Source: Guillardia theta CCMP2712
Lineage: Eukaryota; Cryptophyceae; Pyrenomonadales; Geminigeraceae
Assembly: GCF_000315625.1 (NCBI RefSeq)
Contig: NW_005434589.1
Span: 28,865 to 92,864 of the forward strand
Length of the DNA: 64,000 nucleotides
Direction of reading: 5' to 3'
Shown here: one piece after another, positions 34,515 through 46,000 of the stretch
Layout of the letters: each line of letters begins with the position of its first letter
Position numbering within the stretch: the stretch's first letter is position 1
Position numbers and translations under genes: made by a program
Notes under the pieces: model-generated
What the model was told of the DNA's origin: nothing
The model's database searches: none
Seen by the model: only the letters and a program-made list of their open reading frames with translations

Positions 34515-36281
34515 TCATGTATCAGAGAGCGCTAACGACAACTTGGCTATCCTCCCTCGCAGCGAATCCACCCGGGCCGTGAGGGGGCTGGTCACATCCG
34601 GGATGTTCACAGACACTTCTTGCAGCGGCCTGCTCTGTCGGAGCGACTTGATCGACTTCGTGGTCGGGCTACGAGGAGAGGAACGATGTCCTGCTGACTG
34701 AGGATCGGCGCATCCCTTCTCCCACTCCTGGAACAGCTCGTGCGCTCTTTGCATATCCTTTGGGAGGCCCTCGCCCTGTTTAGGATCAGCGCAGCTGCCA
34801 GTGTTGCCTCCTGCTCCCCCTCCTCACCTGCGCGTACATGGTTGCCAGCTGATACTTTGCCAGCACGTGATCTCCCTTCAGCGCAGCCTGAGGAGCAAGA
34901 AACCCTTTCACCAACATGGCCTAGTTTCAATCCAACTGACCTGCAGCCACCTCACAGCCTCCCTGATGCTCCTTTGGTGAAAATTCTCGTCTTCTGGTCT
35001 CACGTCAGCGAGGGACTGAGGTCATGCCTCTGACTCACCTTGCCCTCCCTTCGGCTCTGACAGATCTGAAATAATCAACAATCAAGAAGTTGGCAAACGA
35101 AGGGCAACAATGGTTTACAAGCTCTTTCACTGTAGTACATCATCCCCAGTTGATACGCTGCCTCCGAGCTCCCAGCCTTCTCAAAACGTTTCAAAGATTC
35201 TCAGCATGAGGTCTCAACTCCACCTCAGCTGCACAAGTGAAGAAGTTTTGCGCCTTGGCATCGTCGGGTGGCTGCAACCCATTAGCTGGAAGGCAGGAGA
35301 GGGCGGGGGGACTACCTGGCTCTCTAGGTACTTGATCCCGACTTGCACGCAGCATTCTTCCGATCTGCCATCTTCACGTCACAACTGCAATGATGCAGAG
35401 TGACACGGTGTTCCGCTCACCCGTGCAGTGCAGCTGCTTCATAATACATCATCGACCTTTCGACGTCTATCTCATACCCATCACTGCCGTACCTGAAGAA
35501 ATATGTCAGGCGCTTTCAGGAAGGGGTGAGGTAGAATGATAAAGCTCTAGAACAAAGGAAGACACAAACAAAATGGCCGAGATCCTAAGGGGCAGCAGCT
35601 GGGAGTAGAGGTGGCGTTGAGTAGCAAGGAAAGCAAGCCCGAGGAAAGAGGAGGATGCCAGGCTTGCAGGGGTAGTGTAGGATCATAAAATACGCAGAAC
35701 TTGTCAAAGGCGAGGTCAATTTCCTCATTTTATGGAGAGGGCTTACTTGTATGCATCACCAAGCTTCTTCATTTCGTCCGCAAAACCTGGTATGCTTCCA
35801 AAAATCCTGACAGGGGTCGTTAGACCGCAGCGGCAGGTTGCCATTTCAGACTTGTTCGAAAACGAAGAGACTCTGTGAAATTCTTCAGGATCAGAAGTAG
35901 GACGACTTGTGAGCAGCTTCTGTCTTTCGGTCTTTAAACTTTAAGGTGTCAAAACCAAAACAGCACCATTTGAAGGGCATACCGAGATATCTCTAGTTCA
36001 TAACCCTGTACCATGGAGGATATACAGTGTTGCAACTCATCGACCAACGCTTCCAGCTTCTGGCACCGTGGACATTTTCTTGCGATTGTCTCCACATCCT
36101 CGTCGCATGCCCCATGCTCTGATTGCATCCACGAGCCTCCCAGCAGGGGAGCTTGCATAGGAGAATGCGGGCGTCCGAATGAGAGAAATCTGCTCTTAGT
36201 TGGGCTACTCAATCTCTCACGCTCATTTCCCTGTAGAAATCTGGATCCCTTCTCTTCCTGCTCCTGCTCCTGCTCCTGCTG

Positions 36282-36313
<32 letters not shown>

Positions 36314-36356
36314 CCCCGCGTCGGCAAAGCTCTGCAGTCGCCCTGGTCCCCGCCAT
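34515..36356 (-). CDS. Sel1-like repeat (SLR) protein
   Basis: The N-terminal exon starts at 36356 and carries a Gln/Glu tract from a (gctcct)n repeat at about 36255-36315, then a short CPRCQKLEALVDELQHC segment. Later exons encode Sel1 units: GFADEMKKLGDAYKYGSDGY with SMMYYEAAALHG, AKAQNFFTCAAEKAGSSEAA with YQLGMMYYS, and AALKGDHVLAKYQLATMYAQ with GEGLPKDMQRAHELFQEW. The last exon ends with a Ser/Arg-rich tail at the stop at 34515. Sel1 repeats are alpha/alpha solenoids that act as adaptors, for example in protein quality control. The junction near 35290-35340 does not resolve in phase, so a small exon may be missing there. The gene faces the pseudouridine synthase tail to tail. Confidence 0.68.
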
Positions 36357-36429
36357 TTCGCCACTAGCGACGGGGGCAGCTGTAACTTTCCGTGCAATTT
36401 CACACTAATTTCTCTTGCTGCCCCCATTT

Positions 36430-37048
36430 TTCAAGGCTGCGATGATTGCAAACCCGCCTCGCGAAGAAAAATCGCCTGAGGCGATGTATGGTGCAAAGGA
36501 TTATTTTAAAACTCCCTCAAGTAGGTAGGACCGAATCCTAGGCAGATAAGAAACTACTATGGTTTCTTACGATGCAACCCCTTCATTTGCCTTGAATTAT
36601 ACAGGTGGGGGTGGAAGAAATCTAGGGGAATCTGGTTTTAGTAGTTTTTAAAATGCAATACATGAAGCTAATTAAGTAATGCTTTTGGACCTCCTGGTAC
36701 TGATCTCATTCCATGCAGGGTTTTTTTAAAATTTTGTTCACCCTACCCCACCCCCTGATTTAACATGACACATTATACCTTTGACCGGGCAAGAGGTCAC
36801 TGGGGGTACAGGAAGAGGAAAATCGTATAGGAGGCTCTAGTAATTTCCCCGTCCTTTGGCACCATCGCACTAGCCTGTACTAGGGCATAACCCCACCCCC
36901 TGTTCCATTGCGACATTCAGACCTTCGATGCGCAGCGCAGCAACTTAGCACAAGCCGCTCGTTTCCCTCCTTCTTTCTTCGACCATCTCGTCGGGAACTT
37001 CTCCTTGTATTCCCTTGAGTTTCTCTCCTGCTGGATCGATCAACGTTC
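36430..37048. other. divergent promoter spacer with GGGGTA-type island 3 (reverse orientation)
   Basis: Between the Sel1 gene and the GAF gene there is no credible coding sequence. From about 36600 to 36900 the island vocabulary appears mostly as its complement (ctaccccacccc, ggggtaca) with a T-rich stretch. A pyrimidine-rich stretch precedes the GAF start. Confidence 0.5.
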
Positions 37049-38261
37049 ATGTCGGAGGTTCTGGAAATAGGCCATGGCTTGCCCATTGGTAATGCTGAAC
37101 CTACTCCTGAAGAGGAACGCCTTAAAGTTCTGCACATGTTAAATGTAGCTTCTCCTTGATCCACAACATGCTGGATATTGATCATTGAATGTATACAGAT
37201 CAAAGACTTCCCCTTGGACCCCGAGTGTGACAGGTGAGTGATGCAATCACTCTTTAGTCTGAATTCAACACTGAATGCATTTACTTTGAAGAATCACTGA
37301 ACTCGTGAGCTGGATGTTCCACAAGCCCGTTGCATTCATTAGTTTCGTGGATAGCGATGAAGTTTGGATCAAGTCTGCTGTAGGGCTCAATGGGGCGGTA
37401 CGTATGCCAAGGTCGCAAGCCCTGTGTAGCTTGACCATCACCAGCGACCAACCTCTCATCGTTGAGGACATAGCACTCGATCATCGGTTTGGAGGCAACA
37501 TCATCAGAATGGATGGGACCGTCATGCGATTCTACTGCGGATTTCCTATAGATGTTGAATTTTCAGGGCAGCGATTCAGAGTTGGAAGTTTGACAACCAT
37601 GGACGATAAGCCCTACTCGTTGCAAGCGCACGAAGTCCATATGTTGGAGGGACTCGCTTCTCGCATTTCCAAAATGTTACAGACCCGAATTTCTGCCTTC
37701 CAGCTTCAATCAGCACAGACAACTGTATCTGATGGGAGTGGAATGGAAAGCCTGGAGTCTGAAGTCGGTTCTTACATACAACTTGATGTCAATCATGGGC
37801 ACTGGACAAATGCGTCCCTTCCAACATCCTGGGACAAGTGTAATAAGTAAGTGTCAGGTTTGCGTTTCTACGCAAACTTTCTTCATTGGCTGTATAATTG
37901 AATGACGGGCTGACTTGTCAGGTTTGAAGATATTTGGCAAAACCAGGGATTTCAGGTAAGGCCACAACTGTACTGCGAAAAGGCACTGCCGAAACAAGAT
38001 GGTCACACACTCCTCCTTTTGCAGGTTGCGATGCTCAAATTTCATCAAAGCTCAACTGTTGTGTACACTTGAAGTTGATACCTTGCCTGACATTGTATGA
38101 TGCAGGAGAGATACGAAGAATCAATGCAGCTGAAACCCAAGGGAAAATCGATTGCGGGGGCGAGCGAAGGCGAGAGTGCTGATGAATTCATCGACTGGAA
38201 TATGGGAACTGGTGAACCGACTGAGTTCAGGGGAAGGCAAAGCATGGACATTGAGTTGTGA
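37049..38261 (+). CDS. stand-alone GAF-domain protein
   Basis: Five exons: 37049-37144, 37199-37233, 37292-37846, 37922-37955 and 38106-38261, 291 residues. A GAF domain fills most of the protein: ITELVSWMFHKPVAFISFVD, EVWIKSAVGLNG, ALCSLTITSDQPLIVEDIAL, DHRFGGNIIRMDG, MRFYCGFPI and RVGSLTTMDDKPYSLQAHEV. This is the arrangement of bacterial-type GAF sensors (VDxxxxWxKS and a VxDAxxDxRF-like motif). No kinase, cyclase or HTH domain follows; the C-terminus is a short acidic tail (DEFIDWNMGTGEP). GAF domains bind cyclic nucleotides, bilins or other small ligands. No chromophore-binding Cys is evident at the usual phytochrome position, so the ligand is unknown. A role as a soluble sensor or adaptor is inference. 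Confidence 0.78.
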
Positions 38262-38459
38262 ACTTATTTGTCAAGAGTTCCGGCTCAGCGACTCCGAAAT
38301 CAAATCTCAGTTGGCATCATCCTTTTCTGTACAATACCGGACTGCTTTGAACTGTTGAACTGCACTGATGCTTGTACATGTGGAATTGAAATGACTGATG
38401 AATATGATAGAAAGCAGTTAATCTTTTACTATTGACTTGAGGAGTCACCCAATCACCAC

Positions 38460-38890
38460 TTGAAGTTCGGCCCGGACCGGGACCGTCAAGCCTGCCACTC
38501 TGACGGTTCGAAGCTTACACCGCCGTCAGACGGTGGCCAGATGGTTGATCAATGGTCCCGGCCGCGGGCGATCACAGGCAGTGAGCCGCCGCTGAGCGTC
38601 ACTGGCATGGTCCCGGGCTGAGTCCGGGGCCGCCAAACTGATCGGATCATCAGCAGCCTGCAGTGAGCGGCTGCCGGGCCGGGCCGGGCCGGGCCCAGCC
38701 TCACCGGCTGAGTATACGCGGCCGCCCGGGGCGGCGGCCGCGCGGAGCCTCACTGAGTCAAACGGCTCGGAGTTGCATTCAGCCGCTGCGGCCATCACTG
38801 CCGGTTAGGCCGTTAACTGAGTCAAGTTCCAAGTTCATAAAATTGACTACTAGGCTAAAGGCCGGGCGAACTACGACTACTAGGCTAGGA
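38460..38890. repeat. GC-rich dispersed repeat (CCGGGCC family), copy 3
   Basis: Contains gccgggccgggccgggcc, ggcggccgcgcgg and actgagtca words like the other copies; several short inverted repeats occur around ggccgcccggggcggc. It ends with tandem actactaggcta words near 38850-38910. Confidence 0.6.
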
Positions 38891-39239
38891 ACCTACTAGG
38901 CTACTACCGTAAGTCACGACTCAGTAGTCGCTTCAGCGGCTGGACGGATATACTTGACAGAGGTGGCGTGTGTAGTAAGAAGCAAGGTTAGTGGGATACT
39001 TGGAGATTTAAAAATCTTTTCACCCGAGACTCGAGTAGGCTCATATCCCCGTATAGCATGATAGTGCCTTCTTGGGAACTTGCCAGTACCGTGGAACTTT
39101 TGATCAACACAATAGTACCAGTAATCAAAGAGTCTCATCACCATAGAGCTGAACGTGACGTTGTGGGCGTGTTATAAGACGTTACATGTTATGTATAATT
39201 TATGAAGATCTCAGCTGGTTTTATCATTCAAATAACATA

Positions 39240-39720
39240 TTTATATATAAAAGTTCATAATGAGCACTAAAATGTCCCGCTGCGAACCGGCAAGTACCTG
39301 AACCAGAGCCCCAGGTGTTACTGACCATGGGTAGGGGGTGGGGAGATTGAATCTCCAAGGGGGTAGGGGTACTTCAGTACCCCTCAAGAACTCTTGCACA
39401 ATCCTGTGCTCATGTGAACGAAGTGACTCATTATTAGATGCGACCTTTCGAATCATGGGTGGGGTCCTTTGGTTGTTGAGATGAGGTGGGGTAGTACATT
39501 GAGTAAAGTAGCCTTCGTAGGTTGCGGTGGGGATCTAACATGCAGATTTTAAAAAAAACTCTGAATGGGGTGGGGGTACTGTTGGTGGCCTTATCTGTTG
39601 ATTAATAGGGGGTGATAGATAGTAAATATCAGGGTAGGGGTACCTGAACACTGGGTTAGGACCTTCCAACAAAATCGCTGCAGGATATCCGTTTGTAGTA
39701 GGGGTCCTTACATACGGAGA
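39240..39720. repeat. GGGGTA-rich intergenic island 4
   Basis: Dense ggggtact, gtgggg and ggtaggggtacc words, same vocabulary as the other islands, separated from the GC-rich repeat by about 350 bp of AT-rich sequence. No gene is seen from 38262 to 40032. Confidence 0.6.
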
Positions 39721-40032
39721 ATGAGGGGTAGTATAAGTGAACAGACGGAAGTTGGAGAGTGTAATGGAGCGAAGGGGAAAGTCAATGGTAGGTCGGACAG
39801 AGAAGAATTGAGCAAGCAAGCGGAAAGCTGAAGAAAGGTTGGGACAAGGTAGAAAACATTGCAAAGCCTCTTTGAGACGTGAGTCCTTCGGCCTTCACTG
39901 GAAAACTTGACCTCGTTCTAGCAAGGGAGCGAGTTCGAGTGTTTCGAGTTCCGCTTTGTACTTTGGAAGATTCTTGTAGTCATTGAGGGGTTGGAACTGC
40001 TGTTCGAGTATTTGAGGTAGATCTGTCAAAGA

Positions 40033-43000
40033 ATGGAGGACGACAACCACACTGGCGACCCGTTGAATGGTCAAGATCTACCGAAGTCAGACGATTCCGA
40101 CTCGAATCGTAGCACTCGATCGCACGTCACGATTTCCACGTCTATCCTCAAGAACAAGAACCACATGCTGCTGCTACCTGGACAGACAGTATCGACGACG
40201 GCTAAGGACAATGAAGAAGAAAATCCGTTGGCTTTGACCATATTTCCCTTGTCGACATCTGAAAGCAAGAAGGTTGATCAACAAAAAGCAGAAAGCGTTG
40301 ACATGAAGAAAGAGCAAAGCGAAGCTTCCTCGTCAAAACTGAAGATGATTCGAATCACAAGCTTCTTTGAGAAGAGTTCAAAAGACCCTGAACCCATTCT
40401 CGTCACATCAAAGAGAAAGAATTTGAAACCTGAAGATAGCGAGGGCAAGCATGTCCACTTCAAGATCCCCAAGGGCAACAACATGGGTCGATTTCACTTG
40501 TTTCATCACAGATCTAAGTTTCTTGTGAGATGGCATAATATTATGTTGCTACCTCTATCATACGAGCCATGGGCTTACCCTTTCCGTCTTGCATTTTGCA
40601 ATCCGGGATTGGGGCTGCACTCAACGATTCGAATTCTACCGTTTGATCTGGCCTTCGACGGGATGTTCCTTATGGACACTATCATACGTCTGTTCACTGT
40701 AGTGCCTGCAGGAACATATCCTGAGCAAGACTTTGAAATCGATAGATTCGAGATGATCTTGATCAATTACATGTATCATGACTTCGCCATCCAGTGGCTA
40801 CCTGTCATTGCCTTCTACGTGAGTTATCCCTTGTATGTGCAAGCTTCATGTCTTGATTGATTGTTGCAGATCGTCGACTTCAGCATTCCAAACGATCTCA
40901 GGTGGATGATAATTTGGTGGATCGCCGCTATCCCACGGCTGATAGTCCGGACCATGAGACTCTGGAGATATTTCAAAGCAATGACCATCAACCTTGACAA
41001 CGATGTCCAGAAGTTGCAGTCCTTCAAGGTTGGCCTGGTTGTTCTTCTCTCGTCTCACTGGGTCGGATGCATCTTCTACTGGATTGCAAGGATTCAAAAA
41101 TTCGCTCCTGATACTTGGGTAAAATTTACTTGTGTGGTCGGAGTATTGTTTGTTCTGATTCCAGCGTTTAGATCTATCACTTTGAGGAAATTGTTCCTCT
41201 TTTTGATCTCCATGCCAACATACCTGTGAATGATTACATTTTGTGCTTGTAAGTATCAACACTTGGCCTGCATTGCATCAGGGTCATATGATTCATGTGT
41301 GATTGCACAGGTACAAGGGTTTGAATGCACTATCTACACTTGGATACGATGTTGGTCTGCCCAACAACCTGGCGGAGATTCTTGGCGCTCTTCTAGTGAT
41401 GATCTTACAAGTGCGATCCTCCTCGTTTGCCTCATGGTTCTCACCTTACATGCCCCTCAGATCTACCTGCAAGGTTTGATCCTCGGAACTCTGCTCAACT
41501 ACCTAGTCAAGAGAAACCCGACCGAGGAGGCGCACAAAGAGCACATTGCTCAAGTCACGCAATTTCTTACGGCCAAGTTGGTGCCGGACGAGCTTCGAGA
41601 GAATGTCATCGCCTACTTCGAGTTCCAGTACAAGAAGAACATGCAGAACCAGGCGCAGAGCTTGATCAAGCTCCCCCGCTCTCTCAAGATCAAAGTAGCG
41701 GACGCCAACTACAGCGGGCTGATTGAAAAGTGTGCTCAGCGAGGAAAACCGATGCAAGGTTGCAATGGGCAATTTCTTCACGTGCGATATGCTCTTTTCT
41801 TGATCCCTTTGCTCATACTCCTCGCAGGCGTTCATGACCAAACTGCGTCCTGTGTATTGCATGCCGGGCGAAGCGATCGTGCAGAGAGATGAGGTGAGTT
41901 GAAAACATCAGACGTCTTGTTCTCTTAGATGGATGCCAGATTGCAAGAGAGCTGTACCTCGTACAAGAGGGCATAGTTCACATCTTCGACGATGAGGATA
42001 AAATGATCGGAGTGATCAGGAGCGACGTCCCTGACATGGCGCCCCTCGTGGGAGAGGTTTGGCACGTAGGAGAGGTCGAGCGAGTCTCATTGCTGCATCC
42101 AGGTTGCCTTCTTTCTCGGCATCAACTACGTCACCACCATCAAGGCCAGACTGGACGGGGACGTGCAGCTGCTGGTCCTGAAGAAGGAGGACAGCATTGA
42201 GATCTTCAATAACTACCCGGAGGAGCAGCTGGTGATCAACGACAACATCCTTAGGACCTTCGACCTCGACATTGACGGTCTGCCCATCAGCGGGAGCGAA
42301 GAGGACGCAAACGACAAGCTCAAGATGGAGACTAAGAACAGGATCACGGACTCCCTCAAGCTCAGGTCCCAGCAGAGGTTCTACTCCCTCTGCAGCTCGG
42401 TTGCAGCTGGGGATGCCGACACTGTCAAGATGCTGATCCGCCAGGGTGCAGATCTCAACGAAACTGATTACGACAAGCGAACTGTCCTCCACATGGCGTG
42501 TGCGGAAGGAAACTACAAGATTGTCGAGGTGAGATGAAACTTTCACATGCTCGCATCTCAAGAATGACTGCGAGCACAGATGCTACTGAACTATGGGGCA
42601 GACAAGAATTGTAAAGATCGCTGGGGCAACACCCCCTTGCAGGAGGCGATCAATAACAAGCATGCTACTGTCATCAGCCTCCTGACCCAGTGGAAGGCAG
42701 AGCTGGGCCTCGACAGCGCGGCCTTTGCGCTGTGCGCTGCAGCTGGGGTCGGAGACATGCAGCAGGTCAAACGGCTCATCGAAAACGGCGTCGACCCCAA
42801 CCTGGGCGATTATGACTTCAGGACAGCCCTGCATGCCGCCAGCACTTCTGGACACGACAAGGTGGTAGAGTACCTGCTGAGCCAGAAGGCCAACCCGAAC
42901 CCAGCAGACAGGTGGAAGGGAACTCCTCTGCAGGACGCGCTGCTGAACGGGAACGCGCTGGTGGCGGCTCTGCTCAAGGCAAAGGGAGGGCTGATGCCCG

Positions 43001-46000
43001 AGGACGTGGGAGTGGAGGAGATGTGTACTGCCACGAGCAAGGGAGACGTGAGGAAGATGAGGCTGATGCACGACTACGGGATCCCTACTGACGTCGGTGA
43101 CTACGACCATCGATATCCTCGTGAGTGATTGAGGAGGAGGGGAGAAAGATAGAAATATGCTAGGGAGGAGGGGTGGAGACAGCGGAGGGAGGAGAGGAGA
43201 TGCTGGTGACGAGATTGTACACAGTCCATCTGGCGGCAGCAGAAGCAAGAGTCCTTGCGGTCAGCTTCCTCCTTGGAGTCAGCGCAGACCCGTGCAGCAA
43301 GGATCGATGGGAGGGAACGCCGCTGGACGACGCGCTCAGAGGAGGAACTCTCTACCACCACTACTGCGGCAAGCTCATCCAAGGTCCTCCGCTCCTCTCC
43401 TCTGTCGCTGATCCTCCTCTTCTTCTGTCGCTGAAGCTCTGTTCCAGGATGGGGAGGCGAGCTGGGGATTTACAAGGACACCGAGGAGGGGAGGAAGTTT
43501 TTGACAGCGCTGGACGAGATCTCGATCCAGGAGGTGAGAGTGCTGATCAAGAGGTTGATAGACAAGGGCTTCGACAAGACCTCCCCCAACAGGCAGAGCG
43601 AGGAGGACATCAAGGTCACCTTCGGGGCCAGTGTAGAGCACCTTTCAGTGGCGCATGAGCTCAAGGCGGAGGTGGGCAAGACGTCGGAGAAGCTGGAGGC
43701 GATCTCCAGCAAGATGCAGTCGTCCCTTGAAGACCTCAAGGCGGTGCTGGAGCAGCTGCTGGACCCTCCCAAGGCCCAGCAGAAGCTCCAGAGATCGCAC
43801 TCGGAGGTCCAGACGCACACGACGTCCCAGGAGGACCTCGGGCTCTACCACGGTTGGGACTGGAAGCAGAACCAGGAGGCGAGCAGGAGGCAAACCAACC
43901 ACGTGCCATCGCTGAAGACGAGCAAAAGAAAGTCGTCCTCCTTCGACCTCGTCAGCATCTGCCAACTGCCAAGCAAGGTGCTCAAGGAATGCAGGCACAT
44001 GCTCGAAGACGTGGACTACAGGGTCGATGAGGACCCTGCCTTCGAGCTCGACGGTGCGCTGGACTCGGACGAGGAGATGGCGCTGTACGAGGAGCTGGAC
44101 GAGCTGCTGGAGGCGCAGGAGAGGACGTTCAAGCAGGGCGTGAGGTGGGAGAAGCTGTCGGCCGGGATCTTTCGGAGGATCGCGCTGAGGATCGTGGAGA
44201 ACGAGATTTCCTTCGGCATCTTTCTGCGCCTCTTCGACAATGCGTCAAGAGACCCCTACGTCGCGCCCTCTGACCTCACCCGCGCCCTTGAGAGCCTGGG
44301 GGTCCCGCAAGGGTTCGAGCTAGACGACATCTACACGGAGGTAGAGAAGTTGGAGAAGGACAGCAGCCGAGCTCCGCCGCACTCCCACGAGGTTGTTTCC
44401 CATCACCCGCACAGCAAGGTCTACCCCCTCTCCATGTTGGTGGCAAGCAGCGCAAGGCTGAGGAGGATGATCATAGAGCTGGAGGTAGACGACGTGCTCT
44501 GCCTGCTGATGAACTCTTCCCTGTCTCAAGTGTTCTCCGAGGAGACGGCAAGGAGCATACTGGCCAAGAGCTTCATCCGGAGCTACACGGAAGGCCAGCT
44601 GATCCTCAAGGGAAGCAACGACAAGAACAAGCATCTCATCGTGGTGCTTAGCGGAGAAATCCTTCCCTCCTGGGACTGCAAGGAGGGTCTGGGCGAGCTG
44701 GAAATGGAGGTGCTGGACAGTCCAGCTGAGGTCCAGGTGGGCTGGAGCAAGAAGGGTGAGGATAAGGAGTTTGAGCAGCTGCAGCTAGGGCAGGGCAACT
44801 ACTTCGGGTCGTACCAGGCGATCACTGGGAAGGGATCCTGCCTGACTGTGAAGTCCAGGAAGATCACGAGCTTGCTCTACATACCCATCAAGGACTTGCT
44901 GCACCTGCTAGTTGCCAAGAGCGAGGAGGAGCAGAAGAACTTCCTCTCTTACTCCGTTGAGTCCATCCTGAACCCCGACCCCACCCTCGACATCCATTGC
45001 GAGATCCACTACGACAACGTCCCCTCGATCTCGAGGACGCACTCCAGCGCGGAGCTGCAGCATGACTCGAAGATCCAGCTGCAGCACAAGATGAAGTCGA
45101 TGGGAAACGTGCTGTTCAGCAGCAAGTTGGAGCACGAAGGCAGCACGAGGAGGATGCCCATCACTGTGCCGGAGACTGACAGGCAGAAACTTCGGGACTT
45201 GTTCAAGGGCATCGACGAGCTGTGGAAGGCCATGTCGTTGGGGTCCAAGAGCGTTCAATCCTCACAGGCAAGAACGATCGAGAACTACACGGGAGAGTCT
45301 GGAGCCGCTTGCTTCAGGGAGGTGTTCCACACGCTGTGGGAGGAGGGGGAGGCCAAGGAGGTTCTGAACAGCCAGCACTACTGGTTGTCGTGGGTCGAGT
45401 TCTTGAGAGGAGACGCGTTGAGAGGAGAAGAGGCGCAGCCCGAGGAGGCAGCGAGCACCGAGCATGCCGGGAGCTCTTCGTTCCTCAGGGCAACACGGTG
45501 GGGCCGCTTCGACAGGCTGCGGGGGATGTTCGTGTGGAACAGAAGGCTGAGCGAGGAGTTTCTCAAGGCAGATCTCAAGGTGTGGGAAGGAGAGTTCATC
45601 AAGGTGACAGGCGGAGTTGACAAGCCCCTGCTGTCCTCCGATGTCAGGAGGTTCATCAAAGCGGTCATGGTCGATTATCCTCATCGGATCACCAACTACA
45701 ACTGTGAGGAGTTTGTTCTGCTCTTCGCCAAGGACAACGTCACAGACCCCAAGATACAGTGGCAGGAGGTCATCAAGGTGTGTTCAAACCTGTAACTGTT
45801 GTTCGCACTCTGTTTCTTCCAGTCACATGTTTTCATCATATTTCTCCCTTTACCTCCTGACTTCTCGCAGGTCGTCCGAGAGTCCAAGAGCTGCGTGGAT
45901 CGCAACGACATCTTCATCCGCACCGCCATCAACCCCTACACGCCCTCCTTCGCTCTCTGGAACCTCCTCATGCGCCTCGTCGCCCTCTACGAGTTCATCG

